NCBI RefSeq assembly: GCF_007988905.1
Contig: NZ_BJVA01000004.1
Location: 124,001-188,000, forward strand
Length of the DNA: 64,000 bases
Origin: Gluconobacter kanchanaburiensis NBRC 103587
Lineage (GTDB): Bacteria; Pseudomonadota; Alphaproteobacteria; Acetobacterales; Acetobacteraceae
Reading direction: 5' to 3'
Shown: positions 63,930 to 64,000 of the stretch, in pieces
How the letters are laid out: every line of letters begins with the position of its first letter
How positions within the stretch are numbered: the stretch's first letter is position 1
Position numbers and translations under genes: made by a program
Notes under the pieces: generated by a model
Database searches by the model: none
What the model was told of the DNA's origin: nothing
The model's input: the letters and a program-made list of their open reading frames with translations, nothing else

Positions 63930-64000
63930 AGATTTCATCTCTCGATCTCGAAAAAAAGGCGCTGCGACTGGAAATGTCGCAACGGCGATCCGGTATGAAA
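63917..64000 (+). CDS. ygfA: 5-formyltetrahydrofolate cyclo-ligase, start only
   Basis: The final open frame reads LAAPQISSLDLEKKALR... and resembles the N-terminus of YgfA (KxxLRxxM..RR). The frame runs off the window. No ATG precedes the conserved part, so the start is probably TTG at 63917, inside the 3' end of 6S RNA, or ATG at 63974, which would cut off LEKKALR. The gene order zapA-ssrS-ygfA supports it. Confidence 0.65.
   Translation, partial: MAAPQISSLDLEKKALRLEMSQRRSGMK

Overview
The window reads as chromosomal DNA of an acetic acid bacterium, most probably Gluconobacter or a very close relative. The strongest evidence is the 808-residue membrane-bound PQQ glucose dehydrogenase (26478-28904, minus), which closely matches what I remember of the G. 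oxydans enzyme. A cyanide-insensitive bd oxidase with its small DUF2474 subunit, the alphaproteobacterial order zapA / 6S RNA / ygfA, and EF-P with EpmA and EpmB fit the same assignment. GC content is high and genes are packed tightly, with many 1-4 nt ATGA overlaps. I saw no tRNA, rRNA, CRISPR array or insertion sequence.

Layout. 1-2434: the end of holC, a Rieske oxygenase and an aldo/keto reductase. 2520-8202: a six-gene operon in the order hyfB-C-E-F-G-I, whose products resemble a strongly reduced hydrogenase-4 or complex-I-like complex. 8369-12754: a ROK sugar kinase, pssA-psd, and a divergent methyltransferase/gloB pair. 12605-15243: the bd oxidase operon with an upstream FNR-type box. 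15487-19821: DUF2125 protein, plsC, a YdcF-like protein and ftsEX. 19946-24750: a zinc-ribbon protein, a membrane protein and two coupled sensor kinases. 24820-28904: sufE, two small secreted proteins and gcd. 29215-34667: rpmI-rplT, pheST and lpxB. 34672-43901: trpS, a membrane cytochrome c, tdk, an FKBP lipoprotein, argG, rlmN, and the tlyA-dxs-ispA-xseB isoprenoid cluster. 43999-45259: tusA and a small lysis-like relic pair. 45374-51836: two glycosyltransferases, a purine permease, an AsmA protein and a heme oxygenase. 51847-56643: lepA and a MotA/MotB/OmpA-like trio. 56719-60783: suhB and the EF-P system (efp, epmB, epmA). 60888-64000: two lipoproteins, a ThiE-like protein, zapA, 6S RNA and the start of ygfA.

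The genes suit a periplasmic-oxidation lifestyle: glucose dehydrogenase feeds ubiquinol, the bd oxidase consumes it, and the isoprenoid genes may supply the quinone tail. The most unusual item is the Hyf-like operon. It keeps the four cysteines for an N2-type [4Fe-4S] cluster but has lost both NiFe-binding cysteine pairs and the antiporter signatures, while its reading frames stay intact and coupled. It is the best candidate for a poorly described system. Other points worth a look are tandem TCACG-N4-CGTGA dyads upstream of gcd, a pseudo-receiver histidine kinase pair, and the MotA/MotB/OmpA-like trio.
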